Assembly (NCBI GenBank): GCA_023458035.1
Contig: JAEXAX010000026.1
Location: forward strand, 1 to 60,569
DNA length: 60,569 nucleotides
DNA from: Bacillota bacterium
GTDB lineage: Bacteria > Bacillota > Clostridia > Lachnospirales > Lachnospiraceae
Direction: 5' to 3'
In this document: positions 42,701 through 49,643 of the stretch, piece by piece
How positions within the stretch are numbered: the stretch's first letter is position 1
How the letters are laid out: each line of letters begins with the position of its first letter
The notes under the pieces: model-generated
Database searches by the model: none
What the model was told of the DNA's origin: nothing
Seen by the model: the letters and a program-made list of their open reading frames with translations, nothing else
Translations under genes and position numbers: made by a program

Positions 42701-44627
42701 GGAATTTACAGGCGGCCGTTATGACGCCGCTGCCAGAACCTACTATCCGCATAAGATTCTGGAAACGGGAACCGGTATTCAGTACCAGGCCGTACGCTAT
42801 ACGGACCCGGTCAGCGGGGAACAAAAGGATATTCTGCCGGAGGAAGATGGCAGCTTTAAGATTCCGGATGGTTTGGATTACAGCAAGATGGATCACTATG
42901 CTATCGACTGGGCAGGAAATGAGAATGACGCCAGATTGCGGCTGCAGAATGTCGGAGATGTCGGAACGATCAATGTCGAAATGAAGATCGCCGGTTATAC
43001 CAGCGACTTGATGAAGTATGTGGCCCGTTACCAGATCAAGAACTCTAAGGGGGAGATCGTAGTCGGAGAAATGGTGAACCGTGTGCTCGGACTGGATGAG
43101 CTGGGCAATGTGATCAGTAAGAAGGTACATCGTCTGCCTTTTGGCGAGGTATATACGGTGGAGCTGCTGCTGGTGGATACCGATGCCATCGAAATGACCA
43201 GTCCGCTGAGCTTTACGGTTGAATTGACCGGTGACAATGCAGTTCAAACGGTTTCATTTACTGCCAGAGAGCGTTATTTGAATAAGCTGACGGTAGCCTT
43301 TGATGAAGAGGTTCCGACTGGTACGAAGGTTATCGTGACCGATACCCATGGCGTCCAAACCGAGCTGGAACTGAGCAAGTTCCTGCAAACCGTATACGAG
43401 AAGAACTTTGAGAACGGTACCTATATCATTGACATTATCGTGCCGGAAGGCTATGCGGTGGATCAGTCACAGTTGACCTATGTTGTGAAAAACGGCACCA
43501 ATCTGGTACAGATCGACATCGATCGACTGGCTGATAGAACAGAACTGACCGCTTTGATCGCAGCGGTAAAGGATGTTGACCTGTCGGATAAAACAGAGGC
43601 TTCAAAGGCAGGTTTTACGACAGAGCTGGCAGCGGCTCAGGCCGTAGAGGCCGATACCAAGGCGACAGAGGAGCAGATTAAGCAGGCGCATGACGCGCTG
43701 AAGACGGCCTTCGACGAGTTGACTGTAGATCTTGAGATCGTAAAAGGACCGTTGGCTGTGGCTGTCGCCAAGGCGCAGGCGGTAGACCTGTCCGAAAAAA
43801 CAGACGAAAGCGCAGCAGTACTGACTACAGCCCTGAAAGCGGCTGAAAAGGCGCTGGCTGATCCGGCGCTGACTGCCGAAACCGTTGCGGAGCAGGTAAA
43901 GGCGGTTGAGGCTGCACTTGCTCAGCTGGAGGAAAAGAAGGTAGATAAAAAGGGTCTGATGGCAGCCTTCGTGGAAGCAATCAATGCCAAAATCGACGAT
44001 AAGACCATTGCTTCTGTCACTGCCCTGACCGCTGCCCGCGACGCAGCCAAGGCAGTACTGCTGAATGATGCGGCAGATCAGGCGACTGTTGATCGGGCAA
44101 CAGCGGCTCTGACGACAGCCCTGTCAGGCTTAGCCTTAAAGACCGGTTGGGTACAGAATCCGAAGACTGGCGTATGGAAGTATGTCAATGCCGACGGAAC
44201 AGAGGCGGCAAACCAGTGGGTAGGCTCTTACTACATCAAAGCCAACGGAGAAATGGCAGAAAACGAGTGGATCTACGACAAGACTTATCAGGGCTGGTAT
44301 TTCCTGAAAAAGGGCGGAGCCTATGCCAGCAAGCAGTGGCAGGGGGCATATTATCTAAAGGCCGATGGCAAGATGGCGGAATCACAGTGGATCTATGATG
44401 ATCACTACAAAGCCTGGTACTACTTACAAGCCGGCGGAGCTTATGCCAGAGAGCAGTGGATAGGCGTCTACTATGTAAAGGCTAACGGTAAGATGGCCGT
44501 TTCTGAGTGGATCTATGATAAAAAAGTTAAGGCCTGGTATTATGTTTTGGCAGATGGTAAAAAGGCTGTCAATACGACAGTCCCGGACGGCTCAAAGGTG
44601 GACGCGACCGGAAAATACATCGGCTGA
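39729..44627 (+). CDS. Cell-wall-bound S8 subtilisin-like protease
   Basis: A 1632-residue exported protease. Signal peptide (~1-35), propeptide of I9 type (~60-150), catalytic domain with Asp201 (VAVIDSGLDVNHD), His267 (SHGMHVSG) and Ser600 (NGTSMASPHIAG). A PA insert lies at about 430-560. Fn3-like C5a-peptidase-type domains and a FlgD-like segment (ATWNGTDDNGNKVPDGKYKY) run to ~1000. Three FIVAR-type helical repeats span ~1265-1470, and the last ~160 residues are four or more choline-binding/CW-binding repeats (GWVQNPKTGVWKYVNADG, then WIYDKTYQGWYFL). No LPXTG motif. The architecture is that of lactocepin/C5a-peptidase-like surface proteases. Substrate unknown. Confidence 0.95.
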   Translation: MHLKKKIVLNMMAAFLSGAMVAPTVSVGMVAIANEQTAVAEEAASDNGLANADAATEESLKDEAQVTIIVKLKEEEEVDASAWKTEEGIQERTEATKEIRQQTMDELQAEGLEFEPLMEYDLLFNGFSAKTDYETAKKIQENAAVESVEVSVDYNRPEEGAGLADYQSDDPLSVDSNNVISVSPAWEAGYKGEGMVVAVIDSGLDVNHDVLKVTDMEKAKFKDHKQMEAKMAEMGIPYGKWYNDKVVFGYNYNDLNLELKEKSPTSHGMHVSGIAVGNPSKDISIGEKVVGVAPEAQLMFMRVFSDINTNGTSSFIYAKAIEDAVKLGADSINMSLGSATGNVKEVGPAVSQAIQLAKDAGVIVAIAAGNDTAFGEGYSTPDADKPDYGIVANPSVAKDSISVASVNNQFIISDAANIVEVAGGKKTQIQIETPSADFPTGNQNYVYVGTGEVDAAKGIDEFKDKTLTGKIALIMRGKITFAEKVRNAKNAGAIGVIIFNRAGEEGIIGMSLEGTGTGYPVTSIGFSHGNMLAQATDGTFSLEFDGSVQKKANTAADQISDFTSWGLSSDGELKPDVTAPGGGIYSSINDGKYASQNGTSMASPHIAGVAALVKQSLSVRHPELTGARLQDVMKLLIMSTADPHYNKIKKAYTSPRQQGAGVANVQKAISGELYITNTANGYGSVSLGNVQEKFTFTVEVHNMSKEERVLTYVTDVMTDEVDQNGKFTLAPKAVASIPGDRVTVPANSSVKVPITVNTEAQTAKLLAEMPNGYYLDGFVRFVDPVDAADVVSIPFTGFRGSFENLPVLEKPIYDFDLTKEVPFYYLNTATGQADQEKHYTHLVTQESFLDTNTFALQVKPKTLGEFLDYKTGKTYYDTSRMALSPNGDQSYEKVALNAVFLRNYENFQMRVYNEQGDIVYRSAITSGLKNYYANKKPKSAVVNQATWNGTDDNGNKVPDGKYKYEVVYRAETPGAKMQSLSYDIAIDTKAPEFTGGRYDAAARTYYPHKILETGTGIQYQAVRYTDPVSGEQKDILPEEDGSFKIPDGLDYSKMDHYAIDWAGNENDARLRLQNVGDVGTINVEMKIAGYTSDLMKYVARYQIKNSKGEIVVGEMVNRVLGLDELGNVISKKVHRLPFGEVYTVELLLVDTDAIEMTSPLSFTVELTGDNAVQTVSFTARERYLNKLTVAFDEEVPTGTKVIVTDTHGVQTELELSKFLQTVYEKNFENGTYIIDIIVPEGYAVDQSQLTYVVKNGTNLVQIDIDRLADRTELTALIAAVKDVDLSDKTEASKAGFTTELAAAQAVEADTKATEEQIKQAHDALKTAFDELTVDLEIVKGPLAVAVAKAQAVDLSEKTDESAAVLTTALKAAEKALADPALTAETVAEQVKAVEAALAQLEEKKVDKKGLMAAFVEAINAKIDDKTIASVTALTAARDAAKAVLLNDAADQATVDRATAALTTALSGLALKTGWVQNPKTGVWKYVNADGTEAANQWVGSYYIKANGEMAENEWIYDKTYQGWYFLKKGGAYASKQWQGAYYLKADGKMAESQWIYDDHYKAWYYLQAGGAYAREQWIGVYYVKANGKMAVSEWIYDKKVKAWYYVLADGKKAVNTTVPDGSKVDATGKYIG

Positions 44628-44663
44628 TAAGCTCGGAATGATGCATAGTGCAATTACATAACT

Positions 44664-44712
44664 GAAATGGGTGACTCAGTGGTTTATTTGACCGCCGGGT
44701 CATCCATTTTTA
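44664..44712 (+). terminator. Terminator after the subtilase gene
   Basis: AAATGGGTGAC pairs with GTCATCCATTT (one mismatch) around a ~24-nt loop region, followed by TT. Confidence 0.75.
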
Positions 44713-44752
44713 ACATTTGGCCTAATTTACTAATACAATAATAAAGTTTGCA

Positions 44753-44782
44753 TTGACAGTGACAGTATTCTGCGACTATGAT
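44753..44782 (+). promoter_or_regulatory. Promoter of the P-type ATPase gene
   Basis: TTGACA at 44753-44758 and TATGAT at 44777-44782, spacer 18 nt. Confidence 0.78.
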
Positions 44783-44812
44783 GATGTACAGAAGATAAGG
44801 GAGGCTCAATGC

Positions 44813-47269
44813 ATGAAACATAAACCAATTCACCATGTAAAGAAAGAAAAACAGGAGTCGGCGGCTGCGGTGCTGATCCCTCAGGGAATCAGTCGCAGTC
44901 GGACGGACGTGCAGCATGGCTTGACGAGTGCGGCGGTCACTGAACGACTGTCGCAGGGATTGAGTAACGCCGTACAGGTTACCACTTCCAGAACGATGAA
45001 AAGCATCATCATCGAAAACGTATGTACATACTTTAACCTGGTATTTACCATCATTGCTTTTCTTTTGATTCTGGTCGGTTCCTATCGGAACCTGACCTTT
45101 TACGGCATCATCATTGCCAATACCGCTATCGGTATTCTGCAGGAGTATCGCTCCAAGCAGACGCTGGATCGTCTGCAGGTCATCCATGCACCGAAAGCGA
45201 CGGTTCGTCGAGACGGTGAAACCAGGCAGGTTGCGGTAGACGAGCTGGTGCTGGATGACATTGTCGAGTTTGCGTCGGGCAATCAAATCTGTGCCGATGC
45301 GGTGGTCGTTTCAGGCAAGGTACAGGTCAATGAATCGCTGATCACCGGCGAATCCGATGAGATTACGAAGGAGCCCGGCGACTGCTTGCTGTCCGGAAGT
45401 TTTGTCGTGTCCGGCACCTGTCATGCCCAACTGACGCAGGTGGGAGCTGATTCCTATGTATCGCGTCTGACCATTGCTGCCAAAGCCTCAAAAAAAGGGG
45501 AGCAGTCGGAGATGATTCGTTCCTTAAACCGTCTGGTCAAGATCGTCGGTATTCTGATTATCCCGATCGGTTTGATCCTGTTCGGACAGCAATATTTCTT
45601 CCTGGGAAACAGCTTTAGGGTCAGTGTGGTCGGCATGGTTGCCGCCATCCTCGGTATGATCCCGGAGGGGCTGTACCTGCTGGCCAGCATTGCCTTGGTG
45701 GTCAGTGTGATGCGGCTGGCCAAGAAAAAGGTATTGGTCAATGATATGAAGTGTATCGAATCCCTGGCCAGAGTCGATGTGCTCTGCGTCGATAAAACCG
45801 GTACGATTACCGAAAACAGCATGGAGGTGGTCGAGACAAAACAGCTGGCAGGCTGTGAGTCGAACCGACTGCCGGATTTTTCTCTGCTGCTTGGCCGATT
45901 TGTGGACAGTTTGCCCGGGGAGAATCATACCATGAAGGCGCTGAAAGCATATTTCCGGCAATCGGATGGAGTAAAGCCGGAAGCGGTGACGACCTTCTCC
46001 TCGGTCTGCAAATACAGCAGTGCTACTTTTAAGGGCAATTGCTATGTGCTTGGGGCGCCGGAATTTGTTTTACGTGAATCGTATGAACAGTACCGCGGAG
46101 AGATTGAAGAACATGCTTCTAAGGGATACCGTGTGCTGGTCTTCGGATTATATGACGGACAGGCGGACGGCAAGGCGCTGACAGCAGCGGTGACGGCTCT
46201 CGGATTGATTATGCTGACCAATCCGATCCGTAAAGAGGCAAAGCAGACCTTTGAATATTTTGTAGAACAGGGAGTGGAAGTCAAGGTTATATCCGGAGAT
46301 AATCCATTGACCGTCACCGAGGTGGCCAAAAAGGCCGGCATCCGAAATGCTGATAATTATGTGGATGCATCAACCTTGACGACGGAGGCTGAGCTTTATC
46401 AGGCGGCCGCCCGCTACACCATCTTCGGCCGGGTCAATCCGAATCAGAAGCGCCAGCTGGTCAGAGCCTTGAAGAGTCAGGGGCATACTGTCGCCATGAC
46501 CGGTGACGGCGTCAATGATATTCTGGCCTTAAAGGATGCCGATTGCAGTATCGCTATGGCTTCGGGCAGTGATGCCACCGCCAAGGCGGCGCAGCTGGTT
46601 CTGCTGGATTCAAATTTCGCCTGCATGCCGTCGGTGGTGCTGGAGGGAAGACGGGTAGTGAATAATATCCAGCGTTCAGCCAGTCTTTTTCTGGTCAAGA
46701 ATATCTTTTCATTTTTGCTCAGTTTCTTTTCTGTGGCCTATATGGTTACCTATCCGCTGGAGCCGTCACAGCTATCATTGATCAGTTTGTTTACCATCGG
46801 TTATCCGGCTTTCCTGCTGGCACTGGAGGCGAATGAAAAGCGGATCGAGGGACATTTTCTGTCGAATGTACTGCTCAACGCTCTGCCGGCGGGGTTGACA
46901 GACTTTATTGTCATTTCAACCTTTGTTGTATTTTGTAAGACCTTTGAGGTGGAGCCTTCCGATGTTTCAACGGCCTGCGCTCTGATCATGACGGTAGTCG
47001 GTTTGCTGATTTTGCTGAAGATCAGCCGTCCGCTGAACAAGTATCGCAGCTATACGCTGGGCTTGATGATGATCGGTATCGTCTTTACCTCGTACTTTTT
47101 AAATGACCTCTTTGGATTAAAGAGCATTTCGATGAAAACGACCATGCTGCTTTGCATCTTCGCCCTTGTTACCGAGCCGATGCTGCGGTATCTCAGCTTA
47201 TTGACCGAAAAGACGGCCGAGTACTATCGGAAGCGAAAGAGCCTGAAAAAAGAAAAAATCACTGTCTGA
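44813..47269 (+). CDS. P-type cation-transporting ATPase
   Basis: The 818-residue protein starts at ATG 44813 behind GGGAGG. It has the actuator loop TGESDEI, the phosphorylated Asp in DKTGTITEN, the hinge MTGDGVNDILALKDADC and about ten membrane helices. There is no N-terminal metal-binding domain and no CPx motif, so it is not a heavy-metal pump. Helix M4 carries IPEGLYLLASIAL, as in P2-type calcium and monovalent pumps, but the M6 region (LSLISLFTIGYPAFLLALEA) lacks the N-x-x-T-D of calcium pumps. Cation specificity is therefore open; Ca2+, Mg2+ or Mn2+ efflux are candidates. It has its own promoter and terminator. Confidence 0.9.
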   Translation: MKHKPIHHVKKEKQESAAAVLIPQGISRSRTDVQHGLTSAAVTERLSQGLSNAVQVTTSRTMKSIIIENVCTYFNLVFTIIAFLLILVGSYRNLTFYGIIIANTAIGILQEYRSKQTLDRLQVIHAPKATVRRDGETRQVAVDELVLDDIVEFASGNQICADAVVVSGKVQVNESLITGESDEITKEPGDCLLSGSFVVSGTCHAQLTQVGADSYVSRLTIAAKASKKGEQSEMIRSLNRLVKIVGILIIPIGLILFGQQYFFLGNSFRVSVVGMVAAILGMIPEGLYLLASIALVVSVMRLAKKKVLVNDMKCIESLARVDVLCVDKTGTITENSMEVVETKQLAGCESNRLPDFSLLLGRFVDSLPGENHTMKALKAYFRQSDGVKPEAVTTFSSVCKYSSATFKGNCYVLGAPEFVLRESYEQYRGEIEEHASKGYRVLVFGLYDGQADGKALTAAVTALGLIMLTNPIRKEAKQTFEYFVEQGVEVKVISGDNPLTVTEVAKKAGIRNADNYVDASTLTTEAELYQAAARYTIFGRVNPNQKRQLVRALKSQGHTVAMTGDGVNDILALKDADCSIAMASGSDATAKAAQLVLLDSNFACMPSVVLEGRRVVNNIQRSASLFLVKNIFSFLLSFFSVAYMVTYPLEPSQLSLISLFTIGYPAFLLALEANEKRIEGHFLSNVLLNALPAGLTDFIVISTFVVFCKTFEVEPSDVSTACALIMTVVGLLILLKISRPLNKYRSYTLGLMMIGIVFTSYFLNDLFGLKSISMKTTMLLCIFALVTEPMLRYLSLLTEKTAEYYRKRKSLKKEKITV

Positions 47270-47285
47270 CACAGTCGGTAGCTGT

Positions 47286-47322
47286 AAAATAATAGTAGGC
47301 AAAAGCCTGCTATTATTTTTTT
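47286..47322 (+). terminator. Terminator after the P-type ATPase gene
   Basis: AATAATAGTAGGC and GCCTGCTATTATT form a near-perfect stem with a 4-nt loop and a T-run. A-rich on the other side, so possibly bidirectional. Confidence 0.92.
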
Positions 47323-47379
47323 ACAAATTTTATTTAAGAAAGGAGATTGGCATACAGAAAAGAGAAGGAGTATTGTACC

Positions 47380-48251
47380 ATGGAACACCCTGCACACGAT
47401 TATTTTTATACAAAACATGTAGCACAATTTACATTTTTACAAATCCCTGAAATATTAGTCGAATCCCCACGCTATCGTTGTCTAAGTAACGATGCAAAAA
47501 TCTTATATGGGGTATTACTAAAGCGGATGTCTTTATCCAAAAAGAACGGATGGGCTGATGAGGAAGGCAGAATATATATCATTTATTCTATTGAGGATAT
47601 TCAAACTAAGCTAAACATGGCAAAGGCTACTGCGGTGAAAAGCTTAAAAGCGTTGGAAGAGTTTGATTTAATAGAAAAGATCCGGCGAGGCCAGGGAAAG
47701 CCAAACATTATTTATGTGAAAAATTTTGTTACAGACCAAGATTTTGAAGAAGAAATAAATGAATTAGATTCTGAAACTTCTTGGGAAAATGATTTTCAAT
47801 GTGATCAGCCAAACATTGAAGAAATCAAGGAAGTATCTGGAAATTTCAGAAGTTCAAAAACTGAACTTCAAGAAGTTCAAAAATTATACTTCAAGAAGTT
47901 CAAAAATTGAACCTCAAGAAGTTCAAAAACTGAACCCTAGTTATATAGATAGAGATATAGAGTTATATAAATCTATCACTCCTTCAGACAGTGGAGGAGA
48001 TATACAGGGACGGAACGAAAGAGTGATGTCTGACATAAGAATGTCCAGGGAAACTATGTCCGAAATTGTTAAAGAGCAGATTGATTACAACTGTTTGATA
48101 TTGCATCATCCGGCTGACATTTCTATGGTTGATGATATTGTTGAGTTGATGACAGATGTCCATCTCAGCAAAAATCAAACAATAAAGATTAACGGTGAGC
48201 TGATGGATGTAACTCTCGTTCAGAGCAAATTTGCTACGCTAGGATCAACGG
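47380..48251 (+). pseudogene. RepA_N replication initiator, frameshifted and truncated
   Basis: The N-terminal part (47380-47910, 176 residues) is a RepA_N domain: DYFYTKHVAQFTFLQIPEIL, LSNDAKILYGVLLKRM, YSIEDIQTKLNMAKATAVKS. RepA_N proteins start replication of plasmids and integrative elements of Firmicutes. Reading ends at TGA 47908 inside a 23-bp tandem repeat; the rest continues in the next frame (to about 48250) with VQKLNPSYIDRD and the typical helical C-terminal region (DIVELMTDVHLSKNQTIKI). That part stops short, because ApbE-coding sequence takes over near 48250. The region is AT-richer than its neighbours, a sign of transfer. Confidence 0.85.
47848..47937 (+). repeat. 23-bp tandem repeat inside repA (four units)
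   Basis: Units begin AGAAGTTCAAAA at 47848, 47871, 47894 and 47917. Because 23 is not a multiple of 3, each unit is read in a new phase; the three phases give RSSK-E-Q, EVQKL-F and KKFKN-TS type peptides. Only unit 2 is open in the third phase. Confidence 0.93.
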
Positions 48252-48605
48252 AAAATTCAAAATCCTGATATAAGTGCAGTCGAACCGACGGTAAAAGTAT
48301 TGGCATTGCAGGGGAAACAATCATTGGTGACCAGTGGTATTTATGAACGATTTTTCACAGTAAACGGTAAAAACTATCATCATATCATTGATCCGGAAAC
48401 CTTATTCCCATCGGAGCGTTATTTGTCAGTGTCAATCGTCTGCGATGACAGCGGATTGGCGGACGCTTTATCAACGGCTCTCTTTAATATGGAACTATCG
48501 GAGGGGCAGGAGCTAATTAGCAGTTTGGACGGGGTGGAAGCCTGTTGGATACTGCCAAACAATACGATAGAGGTCAGTGACGGCTTCTCAAAATTTGAAA
48601 AGTAG
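48252..48605 (+). pseudogene. apbE: ApbE (FAD:protein FMN transferase), C-terminal fragment
   Basis: Only the last ~117 codons remain: KIQNPDISAV, LVTSGIYERFF, YHHIIDPETLFPSERYLSVS and the closing region are diagnostic of ApbE. ApbE flavinylates extracytoplasmic redox proteins; a normal protein has ~330 residues including a signal peptide, so the FAD and metal sites of the N-terminal part are lost. There is no ribosome site at the 5' end. The junction with the repA remnant marks a deletion or insertion event. NusG-II and Gx-transporter genes follow, the usual ApbE partners. Confidence 0.88.
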
Positions 48606-48615
48606 GAGGCTGTGA

Positions 48616-48978
48616 TTGAAGAAAAAAGATTTGTGGTTGATCGTAATCGCATTGCTGATTGCGGCTTTGGCGATGGGAATCTTTGTGTTAACCAAGAAGG
48701 AAGGCAGTACGGTCTTAATTACGATCGACGGAAAAGAATATAAGAGAGTGAGTCTGGAAAGGGATCAGGAACTGACGATTGATACACAGCACGGTCATAA
48801 TCATCTGGTTATTAAGGACGGATTTGTGACAATGAAGGCAGCGGACTGTCCGGATCAGATCTGTGTGGAGCATGCGAAGATTCATTTTCAAAATGAAACC
48901 ATTGTTTGTCTGCCGCACCAGTTGGTGGTGGAGGTGATTGACGGAGAAAGCGGAGAAATTGATGTAATTGCAAAATAA
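48616..48978 (+). CDS. NusG domain II-containing membrane protein
   Basis: A 120-residue protein starting at TTG 48616 behind AGGAGG. An N-terminal membrane anchor (LWLIVIALLIAALAMGIFVL) is followed by an extracytoplasmic NusG-II (KOW-less) domain with MKAADCPDQICVEHAKIHFQ, in which the two Cys are typical of this family, and VCLPHQLVVEV. The family is regularly encoded between ApbE and a Gx transporter in Firmicutes and is thought to belong to an extracellular electron-transfer or flavin-linked module. Here the ApbE partner is broken. Confidence 0.88.
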   Translation: MKKKDLWLIVIALLIAALAMGIFVLTKKEGSTVLITIDGKEYKRVSLERDQELTIDTQHGHNHLVIKDGFVTMKAADCPDQICVEHAKIHFQNETIVCLPHQLVVEVIDGESGEIDVIAK

Positions 48979-48987
48979 GGGGAGGAT

Positions 48988-49500
48988 ATGAAAAATAGTA
49001 AACGGATCGCCGTCGTCGGCTTATTGACGGCGTTGGCATTTATTTTGAGTTATTTGGAGAGTCTTTTGCCGGTACCGGTACCGATTCCGGGCATAAAATT
49101 AGGACTCGCCAATCTGGTTGTTTTAGTAGCATTATATTTGCTGGGGCCGGGGGAAGCATTTGCTTTATCGATGGTGAGGATTATCTTGATCAGCTTTACT
49201 TTTGGCAGTCCGTCCACTCTGCTGTTTTCATTGGCCGGCGGATTACTTAGTTTTCTGGTAATGTGGGTATTGTCACGAAAAGAGGATTTTAGTATCATCG
49301 GTGTCAGTGTGGCGGGCGGAATCATGCACAATGTCGGTCAGTTGGCGGTAGCGGCAGCGGTCGTGAAAAGCGGCAGTCTGTTGTATTATCTGCCGGTTTT
49401 ACTGGCGGCCGGAGTGGTGACCGGACTGGCAATCGGGGTAGTCGGTTCACTCGTTAAGGAGGCAGTGAAGCGGGCAGGAATCCTACGCCATGAAAGATGA
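48988..49500 (+). CDS. Gx transporter family (heptaprenyl diphosphate synthase component I-like)
   Basis: The 170-residue integral membrane protein has about five helices and the ECF-S-like motif PVPIPGIKLGLANLVVLVAL. Annotated names include heptaprenyl diphosphate synthase component I and Gx transporter; the fold resembles ECF substrate-binding (S) subunits. It lies 9 nt after the NusG-II gene behind GGGGAGG. A polyprenyl synthase often follows in related genomes but is absent here; a bidirectional terminator comes next. Confidence 0.88.
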   Translation: MKNSKRIAVVGLLTALAFILSYLESLLPVPVPIPGIKLGLANLVVLVALYLLGPGEAFALSMVRIILISFTFGSPSTLLFSLAGGLLSFLVMWVLSRKEDFSIIGVSVAGGIMHNVGQLAVAAAVVKSGSLLYYLPVLLAAGVVTGLAIGVVGSLVKEAVKRAGILRHER

Positions 49501-49536
49501 AGGAAAAGAGAAGGGAGAAAAACAGAAGAGATAAAG

Positions 49537-49580
49537 AAAAGATATGGCCGGTGAATCGATGTACCGACCATATCTTTTTT
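49537..49580. terminator. Bidirectional terminator between convergent operons
   Basis: AAAAGATATGG and CCATATCTTTT pair with an inner GGT/ACC stem; T-runs on both strands. It separates the plus-strand Gx-transporter gene from the minus-strand molybdenum-hydroxylase operon. Confidence 0.9.
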
Positions 49581-49643
49581 GTTAGAGGAGGAGGTGATGT
49601 TAAAAGTTATATTATCTAATCACTTCTTTACCTGTATAAAGTA

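Noticed and set aside
47848..47937. CRISPR-like repeat array
   Set aside because: The 23-bp units are contiguous without spacers and lie inside a coding region; this is a tandem repeat.
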